Assembly: GCA_001464575.1 (NCBI GenBank)
Contig: LNFE01000209.1
Location: 1-64,000 of the forward strand
DNA: 64,000 nt
Reading direction: 5' to 3'
Source: Acidobacteria bacterium Ga0077553
GTDB lineage: Bacteria; Acidobacteriota; Terriglobia; Bryobacterales; Bryobacteraceae
The translations under genes were made by a program, and so were the position numbers. The notes under the pieces were generated by a model. The model searched no databases. It saw only the letters and a program-made list of their open reading frames with translations, and was not told where the DNA came from. Of this stretch, positions 52,481 through 61,104 are shown piece by piece. Position 1 is the stretch's first letter. Each line of letters begins with the position of its first letter.

Positions 52481-53848
52481 ATGTCCAACAGCTACGACCA
52501 GGTCCTCTACCCTAGCAAGGCGTTTCAGGATACTCACCCCGATCGGCTCGCCTCCGTCGCGATCCTCCACGGTCTGCAGCCGCCCACCGGCCCCTGCCGC
52601 GTCCTGGAGGTCGGTTGTGGCGATGGGAGCAACCTCATTCCCCTGGCTGTCGCTCTGCCCGGCTCCCACTTCGTGGGCATCGACTTGGCGGCCCGGCCCA
52701 TCGAACTGGGCCAAGCCACCATAAACCGCCTCGGGCTCACCCACGTCGAGCTCCACTCTCTCAACATTCTCGACTTCCCCGCCCACCTAGGCCCCTTCGA
52801 CTACATCCTGGCGCATGGCTTCTGCTCCTGGGTCCCGCTCTTCGTCCTCGACGCCTTCTTCTCCCTCTGCCAACAGCAGCTCACCCCGAACGGGGTCGTC
52901 TACGCCAGCTACAACACCTACCCGGAAGGCCACATCCGCGCGGCCACCCGCCGGATTCTCCGCCTCGGCGACGGCTCGGTCGCCAGCGGAAAAGACTACC
53001 TGGCCGCCATCCGGCGTCGCGCCACCAATCCGCTGTGGCAGTCCGTTCTCGACGTCGAACTCAAGCGCCTGAACGGGCGCGACGAAAACGTCACCTTCCA
53101 TGACGAACTCGGCGACGCGTATCACACGTTCTACTTCGCTGACTTCATGGAACGCGCCGGCGCCTTCGGTCTTCAGTTCCTCAGCGAATCGAAACTCCGG
53201 CCCGTGCTCAAGCCCGCGTTCTCGCGGGAGGAGCTCGGCGAAGCGGACGAGATCGCCTACCAACAGGCGCTCGACCTCATCACGTTTGAAGGGTTCCGCC
53301 GCACGCTCCTCTGCCGGTCCGGCCTGCCCGTCGACCGCGGCAACTTCGCCCAGCACCTGCCGAAGCTGAGTCTGGCCTCTCCGCTCCGTTTCGTCAGTCG
53401 ATCGGCCAGCGGCGCCGAGACGTTCCGCAATGATCGAGGCGCCGGTCAGGTCGAGTTGAACCATCCTCAACTGCTGTCAATCCTGCACCAGTTGGAGATG
53501 GTCTGGCCCCAGGCCCGCCCACTCGCAGAACTCTTGCCGGCCGAGCCGGACCCCGCCGTCCTCAACCAGATCCTCGCGTTATCCGCAGCCTCGCTCGTCC
53601 ACTTGCGGAGCTTTGAGCTTCCTGTCGCCCATACGGCAAGCCGGCGCCCGCTGGCCAGCCCCCTCGCACGCCTGCAGGCGTCCTCCGGCCCGGTACTGAC
53701 CACCCTTCTGCACAGCCTTGTGCAGTTCGAAGAGCCGTCCGCGCGCGAATACCTGCAACTGCTCGACGGCACTCGCCACACGGAGAGCTTGGCAGCCGGC
53801 GAGGAGGTGCTGAAAGCCTTCTACCGGATGGGACTCATGCTCGCTTAA
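52481..53848 (+). CDS. Class I SAM methyltransferase with methyltransferase regulatory domain
   Basis: 455 aa. Motif I for SAM is VLEVGCGDGSNLIPLAVALP, followed by FVGIDLAARPIELGQATINR and FDYILAHGFCSWVPLFVLDA. From about residue 210 a regulatory domain (PF10119-like) begins: FHDELGDAYHTFYFADFMER, then FGLQFLSESKLRPVLKPAFS. The C-terminal 120 residues are Leu/Ala-rich and helical. Its target is unknown; no obvious partner gene is adjacent. Its stop overlaps the opposite-strand dehydrogenase stop by 4 nt. Confidence 0.87.
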   Translation: MSNSYDQVLYPSKAFQDTHPDRLASVAILHGLQPPTGPCRVLEVGCGDGSNLIPLAVALPGSHFVGIDLAARPIELGQATINRLGLTHVELHSLNILDFPAHLGPFDYILAHGFCSWVPLFVLDAFFSLCQQQLTPNGVVYASYNTYPEGHIRAATRRILRLGDGSVASGKDYLAAIRRRATNPLWQSVLDVELKRLNGRDENVTFHDELGDAYHTFYFADFMERAGAFGLQFLSESKLRPVLKPAFSREELGEADEIAYQQALDLITFEGFRRTLLCRSGLPVDRGNFAQHLPKLSLASPLRFVSRSASGAETFRNDRGAGQVELNHPQLLSILHQLEMVWPQARPLAELLPAEPDPAVLNQILALSAASLVHLRSFELPVAHTASRRPLASPLARLQASSGPVLTTLLHSLVQFEEPSAREYLQLLDGTRHTESLAAGEEVLKAFYRMGLMLA

Positions 53849-55155
53849 AGCCGGAAAAGTTTCTCGGAGGCCATTCCCTTGAAGGCGTTTCGCGTGTCGA
53901 CGACAATCGGCGAGGCCGCCAGGATCGCCTCCCGGTCAAACGCCGTATGATCGGTGATCAGAACCACGCAGTCCGCTGCCTCGCACGACGGCAACACTTC
54001 CTGCGAGTCCATCTCCAAGCCATCGATCCGCAGATGCGGGACAAACGGATCGCTGTAGCTCAGTACGGCACCCCGCTGCTTCAACACATGAATAATGTCG
54101 AGGGCCGGCGACTCCCGTACGTCCTCAATATTCTTCTTGTACGCAACGCCCAGCACATGAATTTTCGAGTCGCGCAAGGGCTTCCGGCTCTCGTTCAGCG
54201 CGTGCTGCACCTTGTCCACTACGAAGTGCGGCATCTGCCCATTGATGTATCCCGCCAGATCAATGAAGCGCGCCTCAATGCCCTGCTGCCGTGTCTTCCA
54301 GGCAAGGTAGAAGGGATCCACCGGAATGCAGTGCCCGCCTAATCCCGGCCCCGGATAGAACGGCATGAAGCCAAACGGCTTCGTCGCGGCAGCATCGATC
54401 ACTTCCCAAACGTTTATCCCCATGCGGTCGCACATCATGGCCATTTCGTTCACCAGGCCAATGTTGATCATGCGGAAGGTGTTTTCGAGCAGCTTCACCA
54501 TCTCCGCCACGCTCGTCGAGGTCACGGGGATCACCGTGTCGAGCGACTGCGCATAGAACAACGCGCCCAGTTCCGTACAGGCGGGAGTGATCCCGCCCAC
54601 CACCTTCGGAATGTTCCGCGTCTGATACTTCGCATTGCCCGGGTCCACCCGTTCGGGCGAGAAGCAGACGAAAAAGTCCTCCCCCACTTTCAGCCCGGAT
54701 TTTTCAAGAATCGGCAGCACCAGTTCATCCGTGGTACCGGGATACGTCGTCGATTCGAGAATCACCAGCGTCCCCGGCCGCAGATACTTCGCGATCTGCT
54801 CGGTCGAGTTCACGATGAAGCTCATGTCGGGATCTTTCGTTTTGCGCAACGGAGTCGGGACGCAGATGTTGATCGTGTCCATCTCCGCCAGCTTCGAAAA
54901 ATCATTGGTAGCGCTGAACTGACCGTGCTTCACGAGCGGCGCCAACAAGTCGCTCGAAACATCCTGAATATAGGAGGTGCCCTGATTCAACAGGTCAATT
55001 TTCTCTTGCTGGACATCAAAGCCAAGGACATGAAATCCTGCTCTGCCGAACTCCATGGCCAGCGGAAGGCCAACGTAGCCCAAACCGACAATACCCGCAA
55101 CCGCCTTCCGGCTGCTAATTTTCTCCGCGAGAACTTCTTTATGCGTCATGTCCAT
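53845..55155 (-). CDS. Nucleotide-sugar dehydrogenase (WecC/WbpA-type UDP-HexNAc 6-dehydrogenase)
   Basis: 436 aa. NAD Rossmann start GIVGLGYVGLPLAMEFGRAG, then TINICVPTPLRKTKDPDMSF and ILESTTYPGTTDELVLPILE. The central helix is AEMVKLLENTFRMINIGLVN. The catalytic Cys is in GPGLGGHCIPVDPFYLAWK, and the C-terminal domain has GVAYKKNIEDVRESPALDII. It oxidises a UDP-N-acetylhexosamine to the uronic acid for surface glycan. The exact sugar cannot be fixed from sequence. It overlaps dapF by 17 nt. Confidence 0.9.
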   Translation of the reverse strand: MDMTHKEVLAEKISSRKAVAGIVGLGYVGLPLAMEFGRAGFHVLGFDVQQEKIDLLNQGTSYIQDVSSDLLAPLVKHGQFSATNDFSKLAEMDTINICVPTPLRKTKDPDMSFIVNSTEQIAKYLRPGTLVILESTTYPGTTDELVLPILEKSGLKVGEDFFVCFSPERVDPGNAKYQTRNIPKVVGGITPACTELGALFYAQSLDTVIPVTSTSVAEMVKLLENTFRMINIGLVNEMAMMCDRMGINVWEVIDAAATKPFGFMPFYPGPGLGGHCIPVDPFYLAWKTRQQGIEARFIDLAGYINGQMPHFVVDKVQHALNESRKPLRDSKIHVLGVAYKKNIEDVRESPALDIIHVLKQRGAVLSYSDPFVPHLRIDGLEMDSQEVLPSCEAADCVVLITDHTAFDREAILAASPIVVDTRNAFKGMASEKLFRL

Positions 55156-55951
55156 CCAGAAAGTAAAAAGTTCCCGTCCCGATTAGCTCAGCCGGGCCCA
55201 CCATCACTACATCCTCATCGGCTGATGGCCAATGAAACTCCAGCGGACCCGCCGGAGTTTCCACGGTCACCGAGCGCCCCACAATCCCGCGGGCGATAGC
55301 GGCCACCGCCGCCCCGGTCGAACCGGTCCCCGAACTGTTCGTCACCCCCACGCCCCGCTCAAAAAAGCGAACGTCCAGGGTCAGCCCGTCCACATGCTTC
55401 ACGAACGAGACATTGGTCCGGTTCGGAAACCGCGGATCCCGCTCAATCGCGGCCCCCATGGCCGCCCAGTCAAAATCGAAATTCTCCACAAAGACAGCGC
55501 ACTGCGGGTTGCCCACGTTCAGAATCGTGCAGTTGACGATCTCGGACCCCACCACCAGCGCCTCCCGCTCCGCCTCGATCACGGGCCGGCCCATGTTCAT
55601 CTCAAAGACGAACTGCGTCCCCTGCCGCTGCAGCCGCCGCAACTGCTTCTCGCCGCCGCCGGTCCGGATCTTGATCGCCTCTGGCTCGTAGCCATTCGCC
55701 ATCGCCCATGCCGCCGCGCAGCGTGTGCCGTTGCCGGACATCTCCACTTCCCCGCCGTCCGGATTGAACAGCCGGATCCGCATGCCGTCGGCCGGCCGCT
55801 CGCACACCAGCCATCCGTCCGCCCCGATGCCGGTGTTCCGCTCACAGATCGCGACCGCCACCGCGGATAGGTCAACCCCCGGAGCCTCGTCGGCCCAAGT
55901 CAGCAGAAAGTCATTCTTGGCGCCGTGCGCCTTCGCAAATGGAATCAACAT
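55139..55951 (-). CDS. dapF: Diaminopimelate epimerase, second catalytic Cys replaced by Ser
   Basis: About 270 aa, normal length. DapF interconverts LL- and meso-diaminopimelate for lysine and peptidoglycan. The fold is clear: IPFAKAHGAKNDFLLTW, GIGADGWLVCE, RLFNPDGGEVEMSGNGTRCA with Cys78, NVGNPQCAVFV and NRTNVSFVKHVDG. The second half-site, normally A-C-G-T-G, reads NSSGTGSTGAAVA, so the partner Cys is Ser207. The ATG at 55951 begins the family sequence; 48 upstream residues of the open frame do not. Whether the Ser form is still an epimerase or only a clade-specific variant is open. Confidence 0.87.
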   Translation of the reverse strand: MLIPFAKAHGAKNDFLLTWADEAPGVDLSAVAVAICERNTGIGADGWLVCERPADGMRIRLFNPDGGEVEMSGNGTRCAAAWAMANGYEPEAIKIRTGGGEKQLRRLQRQGTQFVFEMNMGRPVIEAEREALVVGSEIVNCTILNVGNPQCAVFVENFDFDWAAMGAAIERDPRFPNRTNVSFVKHVDGLTLDVRFFERGVGVTNSSGTGSTGAAVAAIARGIVGRSVTVETPAGPLEFHWPSADEDVVMVGPAELIGTGTFYFLDGHDA

Positions 55952-55956
55952 AGCGT

Positions 55957-57453
55957 TTACCGGCGCACCCGGCGGTAAATCTCTAACGGAGCCGAATTCT
56001 TCACCTCTATTATCTTCACACGGGCATACCGGGGAAACTTGCTCAGCGCCTCGCTCACCGGGTCGTCCCGCCGCGCCACCACCCATTCCTGCCACAAAAA
56101 CAGATCCGGGCGCTGCAGAACCGCCTGGAAGTACAATCCGTTCCCCTCGTGCACCGTTTCGCGCAAAGGGATGCCTGCCTCGCGGAAGATCCCGGTCAGA
56201 TCGCCGAAAGGCGCCACCACCCCCGTGCCCCGTTCATAGTTCGCCGCCAAATACTTCGCGGCCTCCCCCGTCCACGCCCGCCGCGTTTCCGAGTTCACCT
56301 GCGACTCCTTCCACGTCACCCAACCGTCGGCCTTCGGATAAAACACCCACGGCAGCACGGCCACGGAAACCACCGCCGCCGCCAGCCACGGCCGTGGCCA
56401 GACGGCCACTAGAGCGGCTCCGCCGAACGCGAGCAGCGGGATCACCGCCATTCCATAGCGCGTGTTGTAGTAGCTGTGCGGCCACAAGTGCGGCACATGG
56501 ATCGGGGTGCCGGAACCGTGCAGGCTCATCACGTAGAACGCCGGCGCCAAGGCCAAAAACAGCACCAGCCACCACTGCCGCCGCACCAGCGCCACCACCG
56601 CGCCCAAAGCGCCCACCGCCACCAAACCCCAACCGCTCACCAACTGCCCGGCCGCGCCGAAATACTGGGCCGACTTCAGCCAATCGCCGCGCCCCGGGTA
56701 ATCGGCGCCGCCTTGAATCGCCATCGCCGAACCCGGTCCGCGATAAAAGTCCAGCCAGTCGCCATGGAACACCGCGTTATGCCCGAACCAGTAGAGGGGG
56801 CCCATCGACGCCAGCGCCCCCACGGCCACCGCCGCCCGCCAACCCTCCCGGACCAGAAAGAACAAAACCACCCCGGGAATCAAAAACCAGCCTTCGTACC
56901 GCGTCATCGTCGCGCCCAGCAGCCCCAACCCCGCCAGCCACCAAGTCGGCCGCACCAAGGCGTAGAGCACCGTCATCGTGCAGGCAAAGAACAGCGCCTC
57001 CGTCATGGCGATTGCCTGCAGGTAGAGCACATTCGGATTCAGGGCAAACAGCAGCACCGCGGCCCAGGCCGCCGACCGCGAGTCCCACAGCCGCCAGACC
57101 GCGCTGAAAAACAAGCAGCCCGCCCAGACAAAACAGAGGCCCATCACGGCCGAGGCCGCGAGGCCACTGCGCCACCACGCATCCACACTCACGAGCGGCA
57201 GCATCAACACATGCGGCAACGGCAGCCACACCGTCCCAATCTGCTCATAGCCCGGCGTCCGCGAATCGACGATCCTACGGGCAATATTCAAATGGGCGCT
57301 CGCGTCACCCCAATAGAGCAAATACCCGTGCTGCCAGAACCAGGCGATCGCCGCCACGCTCAGGACCACCAGGACCGGCACTACCGCCCAAATTTTCTTC
57401 GGCTTCCGCTTAGAAGTCCGTGAACTGGCGGAATTCTTGGAACCTGGCATCAA
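55957..57453 (-). CDS. Membrane glycosyltransferase, GT39/ArnT-like
   Basis: 498 aa with about 10 hydrophobic segments (KIWAVVPVLVVLSVAAIAWF first; later LGLLGATMTRYEGWFLIPGV and WPRPWLAAAVVSVAVLPWVF). After TM1 comes YWGDASAHLNIARRIVDSRT, an acidic loop in the position used by PMT/ArnT enzymes for catalysis. HLWPHSYYNTRYGMAVIPLL is typical of lipid-linked-sugar transferases. The C-terminal 130 residues are soluble and probably periplasmic. The sugar and acceptor are unknown. It starts 44 nt inside the end of the PfkB gene and lies 5 nt before dapF. Confidence 0.8.
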   Translation of the reverse strand: MMPGSKNSASSRTSKRKPKKIWAVVPVLVVLSVAAIAWFWQHGYLLYWGDASAHLNIARRIVDSRTPGYEQIGTVWLPLPHVLMLPLVSVDAWWRSGLAASAVMGLCFVWAGCLFFSAVWRLWDSRSAAWAAVLLFALNPNVLYLQAIAMTEALFFACTMTVLYALVRPTWWLAGLGLLGATMTRYEGWFLIPGVVLFFLVREGWRAAVAVGALASMGPLYWFGHNAVFHGDWLDFYRGPGSAMAIQGGADYPGRGDWLKSAQYFGAAGQLVSGWGLVAVGALGAVVALVRRQWWLVLFLALAPAFYVMSLHGSGTPIHVPHLWPHSYYNTRYGMAVIPLLAFGGAALVAVWPRPWLAAAVVSVAVLPWVFYPKADGWVTWKESQVNSETRRAWTGEAAKYLAANYERGTGVVAPFGDLTGIFREAGIPLRETVHEGNGLYFQAVLQRPDLFLWQEWVVARRDDPVSEALSKFPRYARVKIIEVKNSAPLEIYRRVRR

Positions 57454-58327
57454 TCTCCGAGCGCTGTAACGTGCGGAACCGGTCTACGCCAAACTTCTCA
57501 CAGCAGTAACTTCCCATCACGGACCCGTAAATCACCGCCCGGCTCAGTTCGCGCCGGTCAATGTGCCCCTTCTGCAGGTCAATCCCTTCTTGCGCGAGAT
57601 AGCCCATAAACCCGCCGGCGAAGCAATCGCCCGCGCCCGTCGGGTCAAAAACGTTTTCAAGAAGGTAACCGGGCATGATGAAATAGTCATCGCCCCGGAA
57701 AGCCATCGCGCCGTACTCGCCGCGTTTGATCACCACCGTGTTCGGCCCCATGGCCTGAATCACTTTGGCCGCCTTCCGCAGGTTTGTCTAGCCGGAAAGC
57801 TGCCGTGCCTCGTGGTCGTTCAGCAGGACAAAATTCCAGCCCTTCAGCGTCTCGAGGAGTTCATCGCGGAAGTCCGAAATCCAGTAGTTCATCGTGTCGC
57901 CGCCCGTTACCCACGGAGCCTTCATCTGCGCCCGCACGTTCCGCTGCAGCGCTGGTTGAATGTTGCCGAGAAACAGGTAAGTCGCATCCTTGTAGCTCTC
58001 CGGCAGTTTCGGCTCAAAGTCGGCGAACACGTTCAAGTCGGTCACCAGCGTGGTCCGGTCGTTCATGTCCGGCGTGTAGACGCCCTGCCAGAAAAAGGTC
58101 TTGCCCGGAACGCGCTCGAGCCCCTCGATATCCACGCCATGATTCTTCAGCAGCGCGACATCCTCGTCGGCAAAATCGTCGCCGACCACGCCCACAATCT
58201 TCGCCTTCGAAAAGTAACTCGCCGCCAGCGAGATGTAAGTGCAGGATCCGCCGAGCATCCGCTCCACTTTTCCGTGCGGCGTTTCCACCCCGTCATAGGC
58301 GACGGAGCCAACCACGACAATTGACAT
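57410..58327 (-). pseudogene. PfkB-family sugar kinase interrupted by an in-frame TAG
   Basis: A single frame of 306 codons encodes a ribokinase/PfkB protein: VVVGSVAYDGVETPHGKVER, MLGGSCTYISLAASYFSKAK, GVVGDDFADEDV, NWISDF-like middle, and in the C-terminal half NTVVIKRGEYGAMAFRGDDY and the ATP/anion-hole motif NVFDPTGAGDCFAGGFMGYL. Codon 180 is TAG (57788-57790, minus strand) in ARQLSG-stop-TNLRKAAK. No bases appear missing; a GAG (Glu) changed to TAG would restore a normal kinase. The catalytic half lies beyond the stop. Nonsense mutation, sequencing error or read-through are all possible. Confidence 0.85.
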
Positions 58328-58333
58328 ATCCTC

Positions 58334-59650
58334 TTATTGTAACGGCAACCGCAGCAGCGCTACACAGCCGCGTTCCGGCCGGTTCTCAAGCGCCAAGGAC
58401 CCGCCGTGCCCTTCCGCAATCTGCCGGCACAGCACCAGGCCAATCCCGCTTCCCGAAGGCTTCGTCGTAAAGAACGGCACGAACAAGTTCGTCGTCGCCG
58501 CCAGCCCCGGCCCCTCGTCCTCCACCCGCAACTCCACCTGCCACGGCAACACCTCCCAACACACCCGCACGCCGCCCCGGGTCTCCATCGCGGCCTCCAC
58601 TCCGTTCTTCACGAGGTTAATCAGCAACTGCTCCAACTGGTCCGCATCCGCCTGCACCGTTACCTCCGGCCCGCCAGCCACCTCTACCGGCATCCGCACC
58701 TCCATCCGCACCACCCGCAGCACCAGTTCCCGCAGCCGCACCGGCGCCAAGGCCGGCCGCGGCAGCTTGGCAAACTTCGCGTACGCCCCCATGAACCGCG
58801 CCAGCGACTCGCTTCGCGCCGCAATAACGCTCAGCCCACCCTGCATATCCTCCCGCCAGTCCTCGGGCAGCGGGTCTCGTTTCGCAATCGCTTCGAGCGA
58901 TCCCGCAATCGACTTGATGGGCGCCAGTGAGTTGTTCAACTCGTGGCCCAACACGCGGACCAGCCGCTGCCAGGCCTGCAACTCTTCTTCCCGCAACGGG
59001 CGCGTGAGGTCCGTGAAAACCAGCAGCTTGTGCGGCAAGCCACCCTCGCGGAACGAACTCCGCGTAATCCCCCATCGCCCCGACCCGCCCGGAAACACCC
59101 GCTGCACGGTCTTCACACTCTCATCGTCCAGATACTCCGCCAAGCCCAACTCCCCGGCCTCCCGCTCGAGCATCCGTTCGGCCGGCTGCCCCAGCAGCCT
59201 CTCGCCCGCCCGGTTCACCAGCCGCAACTGCCGCTTCTCGTCGAAAGCGAAAATAGCGACGTCGATCTCCTCCATCACCTTCCGCAGCAGCGTCGTCGCC
59301 TCGAGAGCCCCCAGGCGCTGGAGCCGCATCGTCGCGCCCATCGCATTCACCTGCTGCATCACCTCGGCCAGCGCGTCCGTACCCGACGCCCCCGTCGCCC
59401 GGATCGAGTAGTCCCCTTCCCGGATCGCCTCGAGCAAGTTCGACACCGTCCGCAGCGGCGACGCGATCCGCTCCCGCACCGCCAACCCAAATCCCAGCCA
59501 CGCTCCGCCGATCACCAGCCCAAGCGTCCACACCACCTTCGGCGAGTAGTCGCTCGTCCCGATCACCCAGCCCGCAAACACCACCGCCGGCAGCCCCGCC
59601 GCCAGCGCCAGCGCCTGTACCGTGCCCTCATGGGACAGCTTAAAGCCCAT
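58334..59650 (-). CDS. NtrY-like membrane sensor histidine kinase
   Basis: About 438 aa. Two transmembrane segments (LALAAGLPAVVFAGWVIG; VVWTLGLVIGGAWLGFGLAV) with little between them. A HAMP-like region follows (ERIASPLRTVSNLLEAIREG), then a PAS domain (EEIDVAIFAFDEKRQLRLVN). The H-box is VLGHELNNSLAPIKSIAGSL. The ATPase has N-box LLINLVKNGVEAAM, G1 VEDEGPGL and GSGIGLVLCRQIAEGHGGSL. It starts 11 nt inside the response-regulator gene. Almost certainly the partner of that NtrC-like protein; it probably senses an envelope or metabolic signal. Confidence 0.88.
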   Translation of the reverse strand: MGFKLSHEGTVQALALAAGLPAVVFAGWVIGTSDYSPKVVWTLGLVIGGAWLGFGLAVRERIASPLRTVSNLLEAIREGDYSIRATGASGTDALAEVMQQVNAMGATMRLQRLGALEATTLLRKVMEEIDVAIFAFDEKRQLRLVNRAGERLLGQPAERMLEREAGELGLAEYLDDESVKTVQRVFPGGSGRWGITRSSFREGGLPHKLLVFTDLTRPLREEELQAWQRLVRVLGHELNNSLAPIKSIAGSLEAIAKRDPLPEDWREDMQGGLSVIAARSESLARFMGAYAKFAKLPRPALAPVRLRELVLRVVRMEVRMPVEVAGGPEVTVQADADQLEQLLINLVKNGVEAAMETRGGVRVCWEVLPWQVELRVEDEGPGLAATTNLFVPFFTTKPSGSGIGLVLCRQIAEGHGGSLALENRPERGCVALLRLPLQ

Positions 59651-61004
59651 AGCGCTCAAGCCGCCGGTAGAGCGCACTCCGCGATAGTCCCAGCGCCCGA
59701 GCCGCGTGGCTTACGTTGCCGTCGTGCTTGGCCAGGGCCTTCTTGATCAGGAAACCTTCCACCTCTTCGAGGCTCATCTCTTCGAGACGGCCCGTACCCT
59801 CTCGCACCGGGCGCACCGCCAGGTCCGCCACCCGGATCATATGATCCTGCGCCATCAGCACCGCCCGCTCCACGACATGGTTCAACTCCCGCACGTTACC
59901 CTGCCACGGGTTCTCCGTCATCAGCTTCATCGCCGCTGGTTCAAAGCCAGCCAAATGCTTCCGGTACCGCCGCGAATGCGTCGCCAGGAAGTATGCCGCC
60001 AAATGCGGAATGTCTTCCTTGCGCTCCCGCAGCGGAGGCAGATGGATCTCGATCGTGTTCAGCCGGAAGAGCAGATCCTGCCGGAACCGGTTCTGCGTCA
60101 CCTCGTCTTCGAGATTGGCGTTGGTCGCCGAAATCACCCGGACGTCCACCCGCTTCGTCTTCGACGAACCGACCCGCTCCATTTCGCCGATCTCGAGCAC
60201 CCGCAGCAGCTTCGCCTGCAGGTTAAAGGGCACGTTCGCGATCTCGTCGAGAAACAGCGTCCCGGTGTCAGCCAGTTCGAACCGTCCCACGCGGTCCACC
60301 TTCGCATCCGTAAAGGCGCCCTTCACGTGGCCAAACAATTCGCTCTCAAAAATCCCTTCGGCCAGCCCGCCGGCGTTCACGGTGATCATCGGCCGGTCCC
60401 GTCGCAGGGACATCGCGTGCAGCGTCCTCGCCACCACCTCTTTGCCGGTCCCCGGTTCGCCCGTAATCAAGACGTTCGCGTCCGACGGACCCACCCGAGC
60501 AATCAACTGCAGCACCGGCTGCATCGCCGCGCTCTCGGCGATCATCGCCGGGCGCCCTTCGCTCTGCAGCAGCCGGTTCTCCGCCTCCAGCCGCTGGCTC
60601 TTTCGCAGCGCCTCGCTGAGTTCAATCTGCGTCCGGACAATCGCCAGCAGCCGGGCGTTGTCCCACGGTTTCTGCACAAAGTCCCGCGCCCCGTGCCGCA
60701 TCGCCTCCACGGCGAGTTCCACCGAGCCCCAGGCAGTCATCACCACCACCGGCAGCGACGGATCCTTCGCTGCCAACTGCCGCAGCACGTCCAGACCTTC
60801 CTGCCCCGATGTTGTATCGCGCGCGTAATTCAAATCCATCAGCAGGATGTCGTACTCCCGAATCTCCAGCGCCGCCAGAATCGCCGCCGGGGAAGCCGCC
60901 GTGTCAATCTGGTAGCCTTCCGCCTTCAGCAGCAGCCGCAGGGCGGCGAGGACGTCAGGCTGGTCATCAGCAATCAGGATGCGGGGGTTGGTAGGCTTGC
61001 TCAC
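59640..61004 (-). CDS. NtrC-family response regulator with GAFTDA loop
   Basis: About 454 aa with a GTG start at 61004 right after GGAGG; the longer frame's 37 extra residues look non-coding. Receiver: RILIADDQPDVLAALRLLLK, phospho-Asp in LLMDLNYARD. AAA+: Walker A GEPGTGKEV, loop GAFTDA in place of GAFTGA, Walker B TLFLDEIAN, and LRERKEDIPHLAAYFLATHS. Fis HTH: HDGNVSHAARALGLSRSALY. The loop change is at the sigma54-contact position but is known in some family members, so sigma54 dependence is probable but not certain. Confidence 0.88.
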   Translation of the reverse strand: MSKPTNPRILIADDQPDVLAALRLLLKAEGYQIDTAASPAAILAALEIREYDILLMDLNYARDTTSGQEGLDVLRQLAAKDPSLPVVVMTAWGSVELAVEAMRHGARDFVQKPWDNARLLAIVRTQIELSEALRKSQRLEAENRLLQSEGRPAMIAESAAMQPVLQLIARVGPSDANVLITGEPGTGKEVVARTLHAMSLRRDRPMITVNAGGLAEGIFESELFGHVKGAFTDAKVDRVGRFELADTGTLFLDEIANVPFNLQAKLLRVLEIGEMERVGSSKTKRVDVRVISATNANLEDEVTQNRFRQDLLFRLNTIEIHLPPLRERKEDIPHLAAYFLATHSRRYRKHLAGFEPAAMKLMTENPWQGNVRELNHVVERAVLMAQDHMIRVADLAVRPVREGTGRLEEMSLEEVEGFLIKKALAKHDGNVSHAARALGLSRSALYRRLERYGL

Positions 61005-61104
61005 TAGCCTCCAGAATCTGCAATCTGGGGACCAGGATGCAAATGCTTGAAAACAGGTTCTGGCCCGAACACTGGCTGTCCGCTTTTGGGACGCCCCTGT
61101 TCCG
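61005..61104. other. Gap between NtrC-like gene and first DUF4097-like gene
   Basis: About 100 nt on the minus-strand side, upstream of the response regulator. GGAGG lies just before the GTG at 61004. I see no strong sigma70 hexamers and no clear -24/-12 element. The gap separates the regulator pair from the ECF module upstream, so either a weak promoter or read-through serves the two-component genes. Confidence 0.3.

Noticed and set aside
57788-57790. TAG as pyrrolysine or programmed read-through
   Set aside because: PfkB kinases do not use pyrrolysine, no Pyl genes are visible and no stem-loop follows. A point error or mutation is simpler.
59706-61007. A 433-aa plus-strand frame opposite the NtrC-like gene
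   Set aside because: Arg/His/Gln-rich mirror of a strong AAA+ gene.
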